Assembly: GCA_027924585.1 (NCBI GenBank)
Contig: BSBM01000606.1
Coordinates: 13,583,501-13,647,500, forward strand
Reading direction: 5' to 3'
Length of the DNA stretch: 64,000 nt
From: Larix kaempferi
Lineage: Eukaryota; Streptophyta; Pinopsida; Pinales; Pinaceae
Below are positions 11,654-23,704 of this stretch, in pieces. The notes below the pieces were generated by a model. The model saw nothing but the letters and a program-made list of their open reading frames with translations, was not told the origin of the DNA and searched no databases. Position 1 is the first letter of the stretch. Every line of letters begins with the position of its first letter. Made by a program: the position numbers and the translations under genes.

Positions 11654-11946
11654 CTATCCCCCCTTAATGACAAGTTCCTGAACTCCTAACATAGATCGAA
11701 GTTTAGAAAACTTCGCTTCTGTAAGAGACTTGGTGAAGATGTCTACAACTTGATCATCTGTAGGGCAAAAGAGCACTTCAAGAACATGATCATGAACAAG
11801 ATTTCTGATGAAGTGCATATGTAGCTCATTGTGTTTGCTGCGTTGATGTAGAACTGGATCTTTGGCAAGCTTGATGGCACTTTGATTGTCGCACCAAAGT
11901 GGAGTAGGCTACTGCTGCTCGAATCCAAACTCTGAAAGGATCTGTA
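11654..11946 (-). pseudogene. C2 pol remnant: C-terminal end of RNase H
   Basis: The minus strand encodes the same C-terminus as C1, including CDNQ, the FIRNLVHD region and the ELVIKGG end before a TAG at 11654-11656. Homology stops abruptly at about 11946 where unrelated sequence begins. Too short to encode an enzyme. Confidence 0.85.
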
Positions 11947-11951
11947 AATAG

Positions 11952-12031
11952 TTGGAACTATTAAGTAGAATATCACAATGGGCGGCCATATTTGGAACTA
12001 TTAAGTAGAATATCACAATGGGCGGCCATAT
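11952..12031. repeat. 40-bp tandem duplication inside C2
   Basis: Two perfect adjacent copies, 11952-11991 and 11992-12031, each beginning TTGGAACTATTAAG. Confidence 0.9.
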
Positions 12032-12704
12032 TTGTAAATTAATGGCTGTAAAAGCAGAAACCAATATTCTGGATGTGAAGAGCTCGAAAAAATAGGCGGT
12101 TTAAAAAAAAACGGCACTAAAAACTGACTCTGTATGATGAAGTTATGCTTGAACAAGGAAACTGTTGAAGATGTCCCCAATAGTGACGTGGCAGCTAGAG
12201 AATGTCCAGCAAAAAAAGAACCCCCCTCTTCAAGAAAGTTGCTTTAAGTGAACCACTTTTGTAAAATAAGTGATTTCACTTTTACAATGATATTACTTTT
12301 AAATAGTGCAACCATAAATAGAAAACTTAAGTGACTCACTTGTATTTTTATTTTTTATTATTTAAGTGAGATGCACTTTTACAATAATGTAACTTGAAAA
12401 TAGAAATTGCATACACTTTTCTTTTTAAAAGTAACTTCCTAAGACTTGAACTCAAGACCTATTAAGGAATAAAGGAACTTTGGACCAAGTGAGCTAGATT
12501 AAAAGGTATGTAAAATATGGGAATGAGGAAGGGGGCTTTTTTTTCTTTTTTTTTTTCTTTTTTTTTTTTTTACTCTTCTTGCTCGGTTTGCGTGTTTGCC
12601 CTTTTTCCTGCAAAACATAGCACAAATCGAAACAAAAAAACTTTTCCACACTTGTGGAGTTAGATCTTGTTAGCTTACCCAGAAAGTCTATGTTTTCTCT
12701 TTGC

Positions 12705-12828
12705 TTCTGATTTGCCGAGATCGCGCAAAGTGCACGGCAAAGAGCATACGCAGCCGAAAAAACCCTTTCCCTTTCTGTTTCTGATTTGCCGAGATCGCTC
12801 AAGGTGCACGGAAAAGAGCATACGCAGA
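12705..12828. repeat. 74-bp period duplication inside C2
   Basis: TTCTGATTTGCCGAGATCGC occurs at 12705 and 12779, and both copies reach CATACGCAG. Two near-identical copies, probably a local duplication in the element leader. Confidence 0.85.
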
Positions 12829-13154
12829 TGGGAAATCAACAATCCAAACCAAAAAAAATCTAATAGTAAAAAAAAATGAAATATGAGATTTTTTTTCTTT
12901 TCAAAAAACGAAAAAAAAAATGCGTCACTGTAACATTATACCTTCAGATCTGATGAAATACGCGTTTCTGGAGCAACCGGGAATCGTTTTCGAAGAAACG
13001 AAAACTATTTTCCAATGGAAACGACGCTCCGGACGCAATGGAACACCTCCCACAGCCCAAAAATGCACAGAAATACCAGAACTAGAAACCCTTTCGAGTT
13101 TCGGCAACAACAGTTCAAGATCTAGATCATAACCGGAAGCGACACTTCATAAAA

Positions 13155-13166
13155 GCTCTGATACCA
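13155..13166 (-). other. Primer binding site of C2 (initiator Met tRNA)
   Basis: The minus strand reads TGGTATCAGAGC directly after the LTR, the classic plant Met-tRNA site. Confidence 0.95.
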
Positions 13167-13624
13167 TGTTCGGGTACACAGGGTACTACCAAAGGACCAA
13201 ACACCAAGAGCAACCACTTCACACAAACAGATCACAGATCAACACACCGATGTTTTGATGTGGTTTAAACCCTCTTGAGGGAAACACTCCACGGCCCCGG
13301 CCAAATAGCTTCTACGGGACAATTTATTATGCAAAGAAAGAAAGTTACAAATGAGTTTCTCATAATCGATCAACTAAACAATGACCCTCCATGCTCTTTA
13401 AATAGAGATCATGGACCAATCGGGTGTTAAGCCACGGATCAAGGTTAGGTTTGATCTAAGAGAAGTTGAGCCGTCGGATCACTCTATGTCGGGAACATAT
13501 CGTGACCGTCGGATTAAGTATTTACAAATTCATACTAATGCATACTAAAGAAACACACTATCCCTAACGGATATATTACACAAGTTGATCCTAACTAACT
13601 CCTAAGTGTCTAAATATCCTAACA
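13167..13624 (-). repeat. C2 5' LTR (458 bp)
   Basis: Ends TG at 13167 and CA at 13624, followed by the TGGGC duplication. Differs from the partner LTR at about nine places by eye. Confidence 0.93.
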
Positions 13625-13629
13625 TGGGC

Positions 13630-15560
13630 CTATTGTCACAACCCTTTCATTGGTCTTCTGTGACACCGTCTTACTTCCCGCATTGGTAAATTGCGACATC
13701 GCACTGTGTACAAGCATAGACTGCGTTGATCTGCCAATTTTTCTATACAAGCATCCCTTCTCCATTTCTGGTTTGAGTTTTGGTTTGTGTGCAAACTCTC
13801 TCTGTATTGTAAGATCCAGTCAGAGACCCCATTTTGATTTGTGTGTTGAGTTGTTTGATTTTTTTGGGAGTTGTTTTGGGTTCCATATTGGACAAGTCTA
13901 ATATCTGGTAGTCGTGGACACTCTTTTCTCCCCTACCTGCATCCACTCTCCCTTGCATTCCCTCCTCTCCTTGCCAGATCTGGTCTTTGTATTGGATTGG
14001 TTTCCAGACCTCATTTGCATTCATTTTTGAGCTTTGCTTGCTTTAGTGTTCTTGTTACTAATTGATTTTGAGTGTTTGTGTGTACTTTCAGTCCATTGAG
14101 TGCTTGTCTTTTCTTGAGATTTTCTGAGTTATTGAAGTGCTGCAAGTAATCTTTTTGTTTCAGTATTTGTGTTTAAAAGCATCGTTGTTATCAAATTGTT
14201 ATTTTGATACATCCATTGAAAAATCAAAATTACTTTATTTTTGTCATTTTTTCAAGCTCATTTGAAGAACTGTATATGCATTGGAATGTCTCATTTGTAG
14301 ATCTTTTGGATAAGTTGAAAGAAAAATGAATTATTTGTGTTTTTCACGAATTATGAGTTGCTCATTTTCTTGAAAAATTTGAATAGTTATCAAGTTTTGC
14401 GAAAGTAGTTCCATGCTTGGAAAGTCAAATGCATCTTTTGGTTTTTATGCTTTTAGGCCATTGTAGTAAAAGTGAAAAGCTTGCATACTCTACTTAGAAA
14501 CTCTCTCTCTTTTCATCCCTTGGCATCATTTTTGTTTTGAAAAGATAAAAGAAAAAGAAAAACATGCTTTGATTTGGATTAGTAGTGTTGTGTTATTTTT
14601 TTTGTTTCGCTTGAAAAGGAAAAGAATACTTCATAGTCATTTTTTGGTAGATTTGGGATTGCATTGCATTGTGTTGCTTTGGTAAAATCATTGGAAAGAA
14701 GTTTCTCCCTCCCATACATAGAGTTCATCAAAAGAAAAGTGTATTTTTTGCATGTAGTTAGGGCCTGCATTATGTTTACGATTATGTACTCACCTCATGC
14801 ATTCACCTAACCGTCCAGATAAAATTAACGGTAGAACTAGGGTAAAATTTTTAGTAACTTGTGTGTAAGTTAGAGACGTGTTCTGACGTCGTTAAGTGTG
14901 GCAGTTGCCATTATTTTCCAGCATTGTATTCCGAGGGTATTGTAGTCTTCCACGTACTTATCGGCATATCGAGCTCTTTCACATACCCACCAAGTACCAC
15001 ATGTACTTGGCATATATAGAAAGGTGTTTCACGTACTCCATAGTACATCGAAAGGTCTCGTGCCATACGGTTTTGCATTAGACAGCACCACTATGGATTT
15101 GAGCTCCCATGTACCTTGCGTATATCGGGAGACACCACTAGGATTCCTAAAACAAACTAAGTTAAACTTTTGGCCATCTTGGCGGAGCAATACACCGAGA
15201 ACAGCACTCGGGGAGATTACTACACACGTACCGTCTAGGTAATTGGGTATTCAGGCAAGGGTACGGTCCCAATCCTCCTTGTCGCATTTTACTGTTGGAC
15301 CCTGCAGTATATAACGATTTGTGAAGCCTTGACAATCCTATGAGGTTCCATACCTTTGAATCCACTCTTATAACATAAGTTTGCTTGTGGCCTTAGTTTG
15401 TGTAGGGTTTGTCTAGTCTGCTTTTCTTTTGTTTAGCTTTCCTTAGGAGAAACTTTTTGTTTTAGTCACTCTAGCTAACTTTCCTTGGAGAAGGTCCTGT
15501 AGGATTCAAAACTTGTCACCTGAATATCCCCTTAACCAGGAGGTCATTTTGATGGTATGA
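13630..15560 (+). other. Tat leader, distal part
   Basis: Continues the Tat sequence interrupted at 11109. Mostly T-rich, with no ORF that resembles a family. The stretch from about 14890 to 15370 has a different base composition and could be an old insertion, but I found no ends. Confidence 0.4.
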
Positions 15561-16615
15561 ATGGAACCAAAAGCTAGGGTCGGGTCACATGAAGTGAAAA
15601 ACCCTACTTTGAATGTTGGAGGACTTTTGTTTCCTCACACTCCTCCAGATTCACCTGCCTCTCATCCCCCGCAAGGTGAAGAAGCACAAATCTCCACTTC
15701 ACAAGACTTACATATCCTTTTTCTGGGAGAGCCTGGATTGTTGGAATGGATAAATCAACCCTAGGATGACCCCACAATAGCTGTTGACCCTTCAGCAGCT
15801 TACTGGACATCTTCTCTAGGCCACCCAGTGGCCCATTTTTCCGTTGCACCCCCACCCAGTGGGACTACTCCAGACGATCCCTTAGCTTAAGATCCCTTAG
15901 ATTACTATCAAGTCTCCAACGACAGGTTCAAGACCCGACATTACCCCCTTATCGACCAATCCCAAGTCTCTCTTTATCTTTTGAGTCACCAGAATCAGCC
16001 ACGCAACACGTGACCATTTCTGAAACTAGTCAACCATCCATTCCTGCACATATGTCCCCTAGACAAGATACCAATTTAGTACCTCTAATGACCCAACCTG
16101 TTGAAGAGAAGCAGTCTAACACACCTGTGACTACTGCGGTTATGTTACTTGCTCCTCTCCCACCCCAAAATTTGAGGGGAGGATACTCTTTACCCCCTAC
16201 CTTCCTTACAAGTAATGTTAATCCTATGGTAGGTAATCAGCAACCAGTGTTGGGAAAACCTTTACTTAATGGTCAGTAAGTTGTGGCTGGGAGGAAACCC
16301 CCATCTCTTAACCATAATACTACAGCAGGAGTTCCCATCAGTCCTTCCGTTGGAAATTCCTTACCTCCCAAACCTTCCACTACAGAACTATCCCATCTTG
16401 CGGGACCGTCCAATGTAATTCAACCTCCATCGATTCAAGCATATCCAGGTCATGTTAACCCTGTGCCAGGTCAACTTAATCCTAGAAACGCACTCTACTA
16501 GGTACCCCACCCTGGAAACCCGTACACTCTATGGGGACATGTGGTAGCCACAACAGATCCCATGCTTCAGCTAAACTTGGGAACCCCAATTTCAAATAAA
16601 TACGAAGGTATTTGG
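15561..16615 (+). pseudogene. Tat-element Gag, proline-rich N-terminal part (degraded)
   Basis: An ATG at 15561 opens a Pro/Ser-rich reading (LLFPHTPPDSPASHPP) with stops at about 15762 and 15885, a frame change near 15890, and continuation through TISETSQPSIPAHMS and SLPPKPSTTELSHLAG to 16500. Beyond a TAG the same frame continues to a Trp codon at 16613-16615, after which GTAAG begins. Its position after a long leader and before the Gly-rich and capsid parts marks it as the start of Gag. No domain is recognised in it. The start at 15561 is the first in-frame ATG and is not otherwise supported. Confidence 0.5.
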
Positions 16616-19176
16616 GTAAGTGTTTCCGTCAACATGACATTTTGAACTTCCTTCTGATAATAACTTACCTGTTCTTTTGTTCTGAATGATTGTCATTTTA
16701 TCTCTCATAAAATTTCTAAGTGTTTTGAGTTGCGGAAGCTTTGAATTTTGAGAGATTTTTATTTTCACCTCTGCAAACCCAAAACCCAAAAACTTGCAAT
16801 TGCAGGATGCAGGAATTTATTTTCTATCTTTTGATTTCCGTGAACTCGCAATCCGTAACCTAACAGGTGTGGATTGTGGGAAGCTTTGTTAATAATTTTG
16901 GGAAATTTCCATCCTGATCCCGAAACCCTCAACCCGCAAATTGTGGATTGCGGGATGCGGGAAAAGCATTTTCTTTTTTAACGGTTGTTTTCATTCTCAA
17001 AACCCGCAACCCGCCAATTTCGGGTTGCAGATTTCAGAAACTTTTTTATGTGTTATTTTGTCAAGTTGCAAACCCACAACCTGCAACCCATAAGTGCGGA
17101 TTGCAGATTGTAGGAATCACGAACAAATTTTGAAATAAGACCTGAACCCAACCCCACAACCACAAGATTCAATCCCAACCGTCGATCTGTCTTAATCCTA
17201 CGAAGGAGATTACATTGCATGATTTGAATGATTACTTGGTTTACAGTGATTTCAAAGATCTTGTCATTTGATTATGACTTTTGTGTGTAATGATTGATTA
17301 TTCTTATTTGAACTTGTTTGAGTCATTTACATGCTTCAGTTTTGCCTAATTAAATTCATATGATCCTGGCAACAAATCTGAACTTCATTAAATCAATAAG
17401 ATTAAAAGAGCATCTTGATGGGTTAGAACAATTTGACTAAATACTGATTTTTAATCATTTTGATTTATGACTTGAAAATGTGTATATCAAATAATGGGAC
17501 CATGCATTTAATTCTCAACTTTGAAAGGATCACTGAATTTTATTGAGTCTTGAGTATTTGATGAAGTTTGTCCTTTTGAGAAAATCTATAATTATATGAC
17601 AAATATTTTACAAGGCCTTGTCATGTATAATTCAAATGAATCTTAAAAGGAGCATGCTTTCAAACCATGGAAAGAGTCAATAATTTTTCATTAAGCAAAG
17701 TATAATGTTTTACAAAAGAATAATTAGCTTTGCTTATTGATAAGATTATTATTATTGTTTAGATTATATTCGATATACTTCCAAAATGACAATATTAATA
17801 ATTTATTTGTATAATTGGATTTTGATATATCATGTTATTTCCAATGTTCATGCATAGTATTTTACTAAACCCTAATATGTCGTGCAGGACGAAGTTTAAA
17901 AATGGATCGTGCACCTGTAGAAGTCACATTTTTGCGTGGAGGATTGTGAGCAAACTGTGAGGAAGTAGATCAAACGGTTGAAAACCCACTTCCCAAATGG
18001 GCTCATTTACTCCACAACATGAACAGATTTGCAAATTTGTCAACCATTTGGGAGGAAAACATGACCAAACAGAGGTGAATTTTCAAGAAATTCGTTCCGA
18101 CCATTTTTGCATAGCTGAACGAACCAGACATCTGGGGATTTGATCCTATCATTACCAGTGCTCTTCATTGCTATAAATTTGACCTCGACATTCAGAGATG
18201 GGGGAAGAGGAGCTCAAAAGAATGGAAGGATTTTCATTCTTCCTATATTTGTATTATTCTTGCAATGTTTTCTTCACAGGGAAGAAGGAGAAACGTTGTT
18301 GCCAGAGGGAGTAGATAATCTTTGTATGACAGAGAACTAAATTTCTTCTTTCTCTGTTATGATTCTCTTGATAGCAATTTATTTTGTTTAAGAGATTGGA
18401 GATCGTAGGCTCTGCTTGAAGTGGCTTCTCTGATTATCAAGTTGAAGCTTTGTATTTTTATCAAGCTGAGATGGTAATACAATTTCTTTTTTGCAATTAT
18501 TTTCCATTTGTTCATGTGCATTTAATCAGATTTCTCTTTTTGTGCACAGATCAGATCATAATCAGATTCAAGCAACTTTCTGCATTTCTGTAGTTTATGT
18601 CTTAACCTGAATATCTAATCATTGCATAAATGATTGTATGTTCAAATCATTTTAGCATAATGAAGATAATTTCTTACTTCTCATGTTAGAATTAATGTGC
18701 TAAAGATATCAATAATTTTAAAATTTCTTTTAAAATCATTGATGATCCAATTATTCCTTTTGAACATTAAAATCATTTCCTCCATTTTAAAATACTTGGC
18801 TCCTAGGATAGATTACTAATTAATATTTAATTTAGCTATTATTTTACTTTAATCTTTTGGTTTAAATCTCTATTTCTGTAATTATAGAATTTAATCTCAT
18901 AGTTGTAGAACTATTAATTTTAGATTGGATATTAATTCTAGAATGCATTCAAATTACATTTAGGATTAATTTCACAATTAATTCAAAGTCTCCTTTTTTA
19001 AGGAGAAAACCCACCAACTCATAGAGTTTCAGCAAAGGCCGAATATTCGTGGGTGTTAACCACACCAAACAGCTCGAGGATAGGGTAATACTTGCATAGG
19101 ATTATCTGAAGCCTTTGGCTGGGTTTTCATCCCATGTTGTTTCCTTGGACACCATTCCAGCACCTGCACAACCGAG
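16616..19176 (+). other. Intron-like or inserted sequence splitting Tat gag
   Basis: About 2.5 kb of AT-rich noncoding sequence separates two parts of Gag. It starts with a strong donor (GTAAG, phase 0, after a Trp codon). Candidate acceptors lie at about 19160 (after a pyrimidine-rich stretch, ATTCCAG) and 19176 (phase 0 but weak). Ogre-type elements are known to carry a spliced intron, though in pol, so an intron is plausible; an old insertion without visible ends is the alternative. The region 17140-19000 shows nothing else. Confidence 0.35.
16790..17130. repeat. Degenerate repeats rich in AACCCGCAA and its complement
   Basis: Four to five diverged units of roughly 70-90 bp, each pairing a CCCGCAA-type string with a TTGCGGGT/GATGCGGG-type string, so each unit is also a weak inverted repeat. 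Confidence 0.5.
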
Positions 19177-20755
19177 GCATCAATAAGACAGCAAAATGTT
19201 TTACAACATGGACCCCCACTTACAGTCCCTCCACCCCAATTTGGTCCACCCCACCTCCCATTTGAGGCGGAGAACCCCCACATAACTCTGGAGGAGGCAG
19301 ACCTCTACCTTCTAGCAGAGGACCACCTCATTTCGGTCATCATGGTCCACCCCCCCTGGTGGTGGTGGTGGTGGAGGACCATCCCACCTTGGTGCCGGTG
19401 GTGGAGGACCTTCTCATCCTGGTGGCGATGGTGGTGGACCGCCACCCTACTATGGTGGAGGTGGCAGAGGAGGCTCTTACCCTTCCAGCGACGGTGGTGG
19501 CCCACCACCCCCTCCCGGTGGAGGTGGTGGAGGCCCACCCTATTCCGGTTGTGGTAGCAGACCACCACCTTCTCCCGGTGGAGGCGGTGGTGGCCCATCC
19601 TACCCTAGCGGTGGTGGTGGACCCCTACCATTTGGAGGCAGCCCACCCCCTCCTGACAAAGGAGGTGGGCCCCCAGATTATGGTAATGGGCCACCTTATT
19701 ATCTTAATGGGCCACCTTACTATGGTAATGGACCTACATTTGGTCCGGGCAGTCCATACCCCTATGGCCGGTTTCCTCCTGGAACACCCCATGGTCAGTC
19801 AATACAAGGTCCCACGGGTCCTTACATGCCTTATCAGTACTATCAGTACCCGCAGCCTAATCCACAACTGCCCTTTTTTGCTACTTTAGACCTACCTGAC
19901 CTGTCTCGCCTAACCAATGACCCCATCTACCATGGAACTAACTGGCCCTCCATTCTGGTGAAACTTCCATCAAATATCCTGAAATTCGATGGCAAGCTGG
20001 GTGAAGATCCTAAGAACCATGTGATGACATACCACTTGTGGTGTTCATCCAACTCCTTGATGGACAACTCGATAAGTCTTAGGTTATTTCAACAGAATCT
20101 CACTGGTTCGGCTGCCAAGTGGTATATTGAACTACCACCCCATTCTTTTCCTGACTTTGGTTCTCTTGCTATGAATTTTTTGACTCATTTCCAGCTGCCT
20201 ATATGGTATGAAACTGGTATAGATATTTTAACCTCGCTCCATCAAAATACCACTACTTATATCTCAGATCATATACATGAGTGGTGGAGGAGACGACATC
20301 TCATTAAGGCTCCTATTCCATACCAACTCCTAGCGGACTGGTTTACGAAGTCTCTCCTCCCAACCATAGCATGAGATGTTTCCATGGGAGGTGCTGTCAC
20401 TGAGAAACAAGCCATCGCCCGTTCCCACTTGCTAGACTTAGTCTATTCTCAATCTGGCACGTTGTTTGATATCCTTCCCGATGCACCCTGCAACATGTAT
20501 GACCCCACGAAACCACCTAAGGGACCCCAAATTGATGCCATCATTGGATCCCTTAACACCCAGCCTCATTCTCAAACTGTTGGTTCGTCAAACCCCCAGG
20601 TTTCTTCTCCATCACTAGCACAGGCTGGTCACGGCACCACCAAATCATCCACTCCTGCTATCACCAAAGAAGCGAATTATGTTTCATTAGCTTCACCTCA
20701 AAATCCTGGTGGTAAGAAGAAGAACAAAGGAAAACCTAAGAAATCTTCCACCTAG
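19177..20755 (+). pseudogene. Tat-element Gag: Gly/Pro-rich linker and capsid (degraded)
   Basis: The stretch first encodes a long Gly/Pro-rich low-complexity region (19225-19800, motifs such as PPPQFGPP and GGGGGGP, with a one-base frameshift in the C run near 19355). Then comes a capsid core from about 19860, with LPSNILKFDGKLGEDPKNHV, the motif AAKWYIELP and HIHEWWRRRH, typical of retrotransposon Gag. The frame is interrupted by TGA at 20372 and TAG at 20753. A Lys-rich tail (GGKKKNKGKPKK) precedes the nucleocapsid. The His-rich minus-strand reading over 19305-19598 is only a shadow of the Gly codons. Confidence 0.75.
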
Positions 20756-20938
20756 CAAGAACAAAAGAGCACCCCTGATGATACCAAACAAAAAAGGAAG
20801 TTGAAGTATCCTTGTCTACTGTGTGGGGATGACCACTTTTCTAAAGAGTTCCCCCATATAGATGAAGTTCAAAAGTGTCTTAAGGGCAAGCCCACACCTG
20901 TAGTTCTCAATGATCCCTTCCCTACTTAAAATCAACAG
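20756..20938 (+). pseudogene. Tat-element zinc knuckle linker between Gag and protease
   Basis: In the same frame as the capsid lies CLLCGDDHFSKEF, a zinc-knuckle-like string with Phe in place of the last Cys, followed by a TAA near 20927. It links Gag to the protease. Confidence 0.6.
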
Positions 20939-22072
20939 TTGATCGCTCACACTTCTCCTTCCCCTAGAGAAGCATCCACCACTGCACATGTTCTCATGAT
21001 GTGTAGCGAGACCATCAACTTGAACACCCGTTCTCATTCATATGACTCTGTTTCGATAAAGGAACCTGTTGGAAGTAATACTGAAAAATATTCCACTTTA
21101 GTTGATGTCACCATACTGGCTGATCCTCTCATCATTGAGAAGCCCTCTTTCGATTCAGTGTTGCGTCCACCCAAGAGAACGATTAGAAAATTGGTTTTCA
21201 ATCCTAACACTCGGGCTACTCAAAACTACAACATTGTAGAGAACCTAGCACAAGCTCCTTGTGCTATGTCGGCACTTGAAGTCTTGCAAAACTGTCCTAA
21301 TCAGCACAAGACTCTCCTCGCCGCCATCGATGCAGTTGACCCAGATTCATCGAATACCATCATGTTTCGGCTGGAATACTTCAAACCGAGGCTCTCCCAT
21401 CAGTTGGCATTTCAAGTTGCCACAAACATTACATGGAAGACCATCCATCATACCATTTTGGATGAAGGTGCCTCTACTTCAGTCATGCCGATCTCATGCT
21501 GGAGAGCCATTGACTCTCCCGAGTTGAACTGTTCTCCTACCACTTTGAGATCCTTCGACGGACTTAGATTTCAACCTCATGGGTTGTTACAAGATTTAGT
21601 AGTCGAGCTAGGGGGAAATACCGCAACCATTAATGTGGAAGTAGTCACTGCTCCGTTAGATTACAACATTCTGCTTGGTCGTAATTGGTTTTACGCCATG
21701 ACTGTGGTCGCATCATCTGTCTTCCGCATCATACAATTCCCCCATCAAGGCCGAATTGTCACAGTCGACCAACTAGATTTCTGCACACTTGACACTGCTA
21801 ATCACCCGGGAGATAAAGTTCCTTCAATTGGAGAATCTTTGCATCAGTATGAGAGCGTGGGAGTTATCCTCCTTAAGGATTCATCCCTTATGGGAATCTT
21901 TCCTACTTCAAATCCCCCAAACCATGTTTCCAAAGTGAACATGATCTCCTCGCAGATTTCATCTATCCCCAACTCCACTGATTCATGGCTTGTACCTGAT
22001 GAAGCCACCACACACATGATTGGAAACATTATGCCTCTATCACCCACTGAACTCACATACGAGGCTATCTAG
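20939..22072 (+). pseudogene. Tat-element protease region
   Basis: An open stretch of 377 codons (first codon TTG, so no real start) in the gag frame. It contains HTILDEGASTSVMP, the retropepsin active-site block in which the usual Asp-Thr/Ser-Gly is Asp-Glu-Gly, and later PLDYNILLGRNWFYAM, the conserved second block of retroelement proteases. It ends at TAG 22070-22072, after which the frame continues with more stops toward the reverse transcriptase. The enzyme would cleave the Gag-Pol polyprotein. As it stands it is part of a broken polyprotein. Confidence 0.75.
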
Positions 22073-23704
22073 ATAGCACTGGAGGACCACTTAGCTGTGG
22101 CCTCCACCTCCTGTTCTCTATAGCAGACATCATCCGATCCTCTGCTATGGAATTTTCATTCTGACGAGTCCATTATGGAAATCATGAGTGCAGATGATCC
22201 TCCGTGAGAAGACATCCATCATCGTTCATCTTTCCTTCCCTTTTTGGATACTGTGGAGAATAGCATTAACACCATCTTTACACTGGATGTCTACTCTGGG
22301 TCTTTGTCCTCGATACTTAAGTGTCAAATGGACTCTGAAGGAAACTTAGCCAACATCGAACCCACCACTTCGATAGACATTTTGGTTACTCCTGGTGTAG
22401 TGGAACACATTCATTTAGGCTAGAAGTGTTCCCCTGAAGAAGTCATTGATTATACGGCGTTATTCAAGCAATTCTGAGACGTGTTCACTTGGACCTATGA
22501 GGAGATGCCTGGGATAGACCCCACCATTGTTTTACACGAGATTAAAACCTATCCCGAAGTCAAACCTGTCTGCCAAAAGTTGTGACCGTTACACCCTTGA
22601 AAGACTGCAACAATCAAGGCAGAGATTGAGAAACTCTTGAAGGATGGCTTCATCTATACTGTCCCATTGACAGAATGGGTCTCAAACATCGTCCCTGTTA
22701 CTAAAAAATAGGGTACCACTTGTGTCTGTGTCGATTATCGGGATCTCAACAAGACTTGTCCTAAGGACAACTACTCGACTCCCTTTATTGACCATATTAT
22801 CAACAATTGTGTCGAAAGTGTCATTTTTTCATTTATGGGTGGATTTTTCGAATACAACCAGATTGAGATCCACCACGCCGACCAATACAAGACTGCAATC
22901 ATCTGCCCTTGGGGGACATTTGCATATCGTAAACTTTCATTTGGTCTTCAAAACACTAGTGCCACATTCCAGCAGGCCATGTCATACGCTTTCCATGATG
23001 TGAAGGACTTCATGGAATCCTACTTGGATGACCTCCCTGCCCACTCAAAGCAACACGAGTTCCACATAGATCATCTGACGATTATTTTCCTCAGATGCAG
23101 ATGGTACAATATCCGTTAGAATCCTCGTAAGTGTATTTTTTGTGTCGAGTCTGGACACCTCTTAGGGTTTATCGTTTCGAAAGACGGGATCCGAATTGAT
23201 CCCTCGAAGGTGGAAGCCATCATCGCTCTTCCACCTCCAACTAATATTACGGAACTTCAAAGTCTACAAGGAAGAGCGACTTATTTAAGGCGTTTTGTTT
23301 GTAATTTTGCACAAAAGACGCAGGGTTATATGATATTGATGAAAAAAGACATCCCATTCATTTGGAATGATCAAGCTCAACAATCTTTCGATAGCTTGAA
23401 ACATGCCATCATGCATGCCCCTGTGCTCCAACCACTGAATTACTATGGATATTACATTCTATACCTCGTTGCTTCTGACACCACTATCGCCATGGTTTTG
23501 GTGCAGGAAGACCAGAACGCCCAAGAACATGTGATATACTATGCCAATAAAGTCCTTATTGACATTGAAACTTGCTATTCACATGTTGAGAGGCTCGCTC
23601 TCGTGACAGTCATCACCGTGCAGAAGTTTCGACATTACATTTGGCTCTGCACCACCACCATCATCACCGATTCGAACCCCATGTACCACGTTCTAACGCA
23701 TTAG
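22073..23704 (+). pseudogene. Tat-element reverse transcriptase and first RNase H
   Basis: The same frame as protease continues, with numerous TAG/TGA/TAA stops, through EVIDYTALFKQF and FTWTYEEMPGID. It then enters reverse transcriptase with KAEIEKLLKDGFI, VCVDYRDLNKTCPKDNY, KLSFGLQNTSATFQQAM and the catalytic YLDD (about 23018-23030). RNase H follows from about 23290 with the LQGRATYLRRF connection and the region around 23440-23700. It ends at TAG 23702. Many stops look like Arg CGA or Gln CAG turned into TGA or TAG, as expected from deamination of methylated cytosine. Confidence 0.82.

Larger units (their letters stand above)
11115..13624 (-). mobile_element. Ty1/copia element C2, non-autonomous, in the Tat leader
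   Basis: A 2510-bp element with two full 458-bp LTRs, TGGGC duplications, a polypurine tract at 11573 and a Met-tRNA primer site at 13155-13166, all in minus orientation. Its interior is 1594 bp. It keeps the last ~100 codons of pol and then switches to non-pol sequence containing two short duplications and homopolymer runs. It belongs to the same LTR family as C1. Its outermost left bases are TA instead of TG, a late mutation of the 3' LTR end. Confidence 0.93.

Noticed and set aside
12494-12802. Lys-rich minus-strand ORF in C2
   Set aside because: The Lys run is a poly-T tract and the rest spans the 74-bp duplication; no homology recognised.
19305-19598. His-rich minus-strand frame and Trp-rich plus-strand frame
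   Set aside because: Shadow readings of GGT/GGA glycine codons and CCA/CCC proline codons of the Gag linker.
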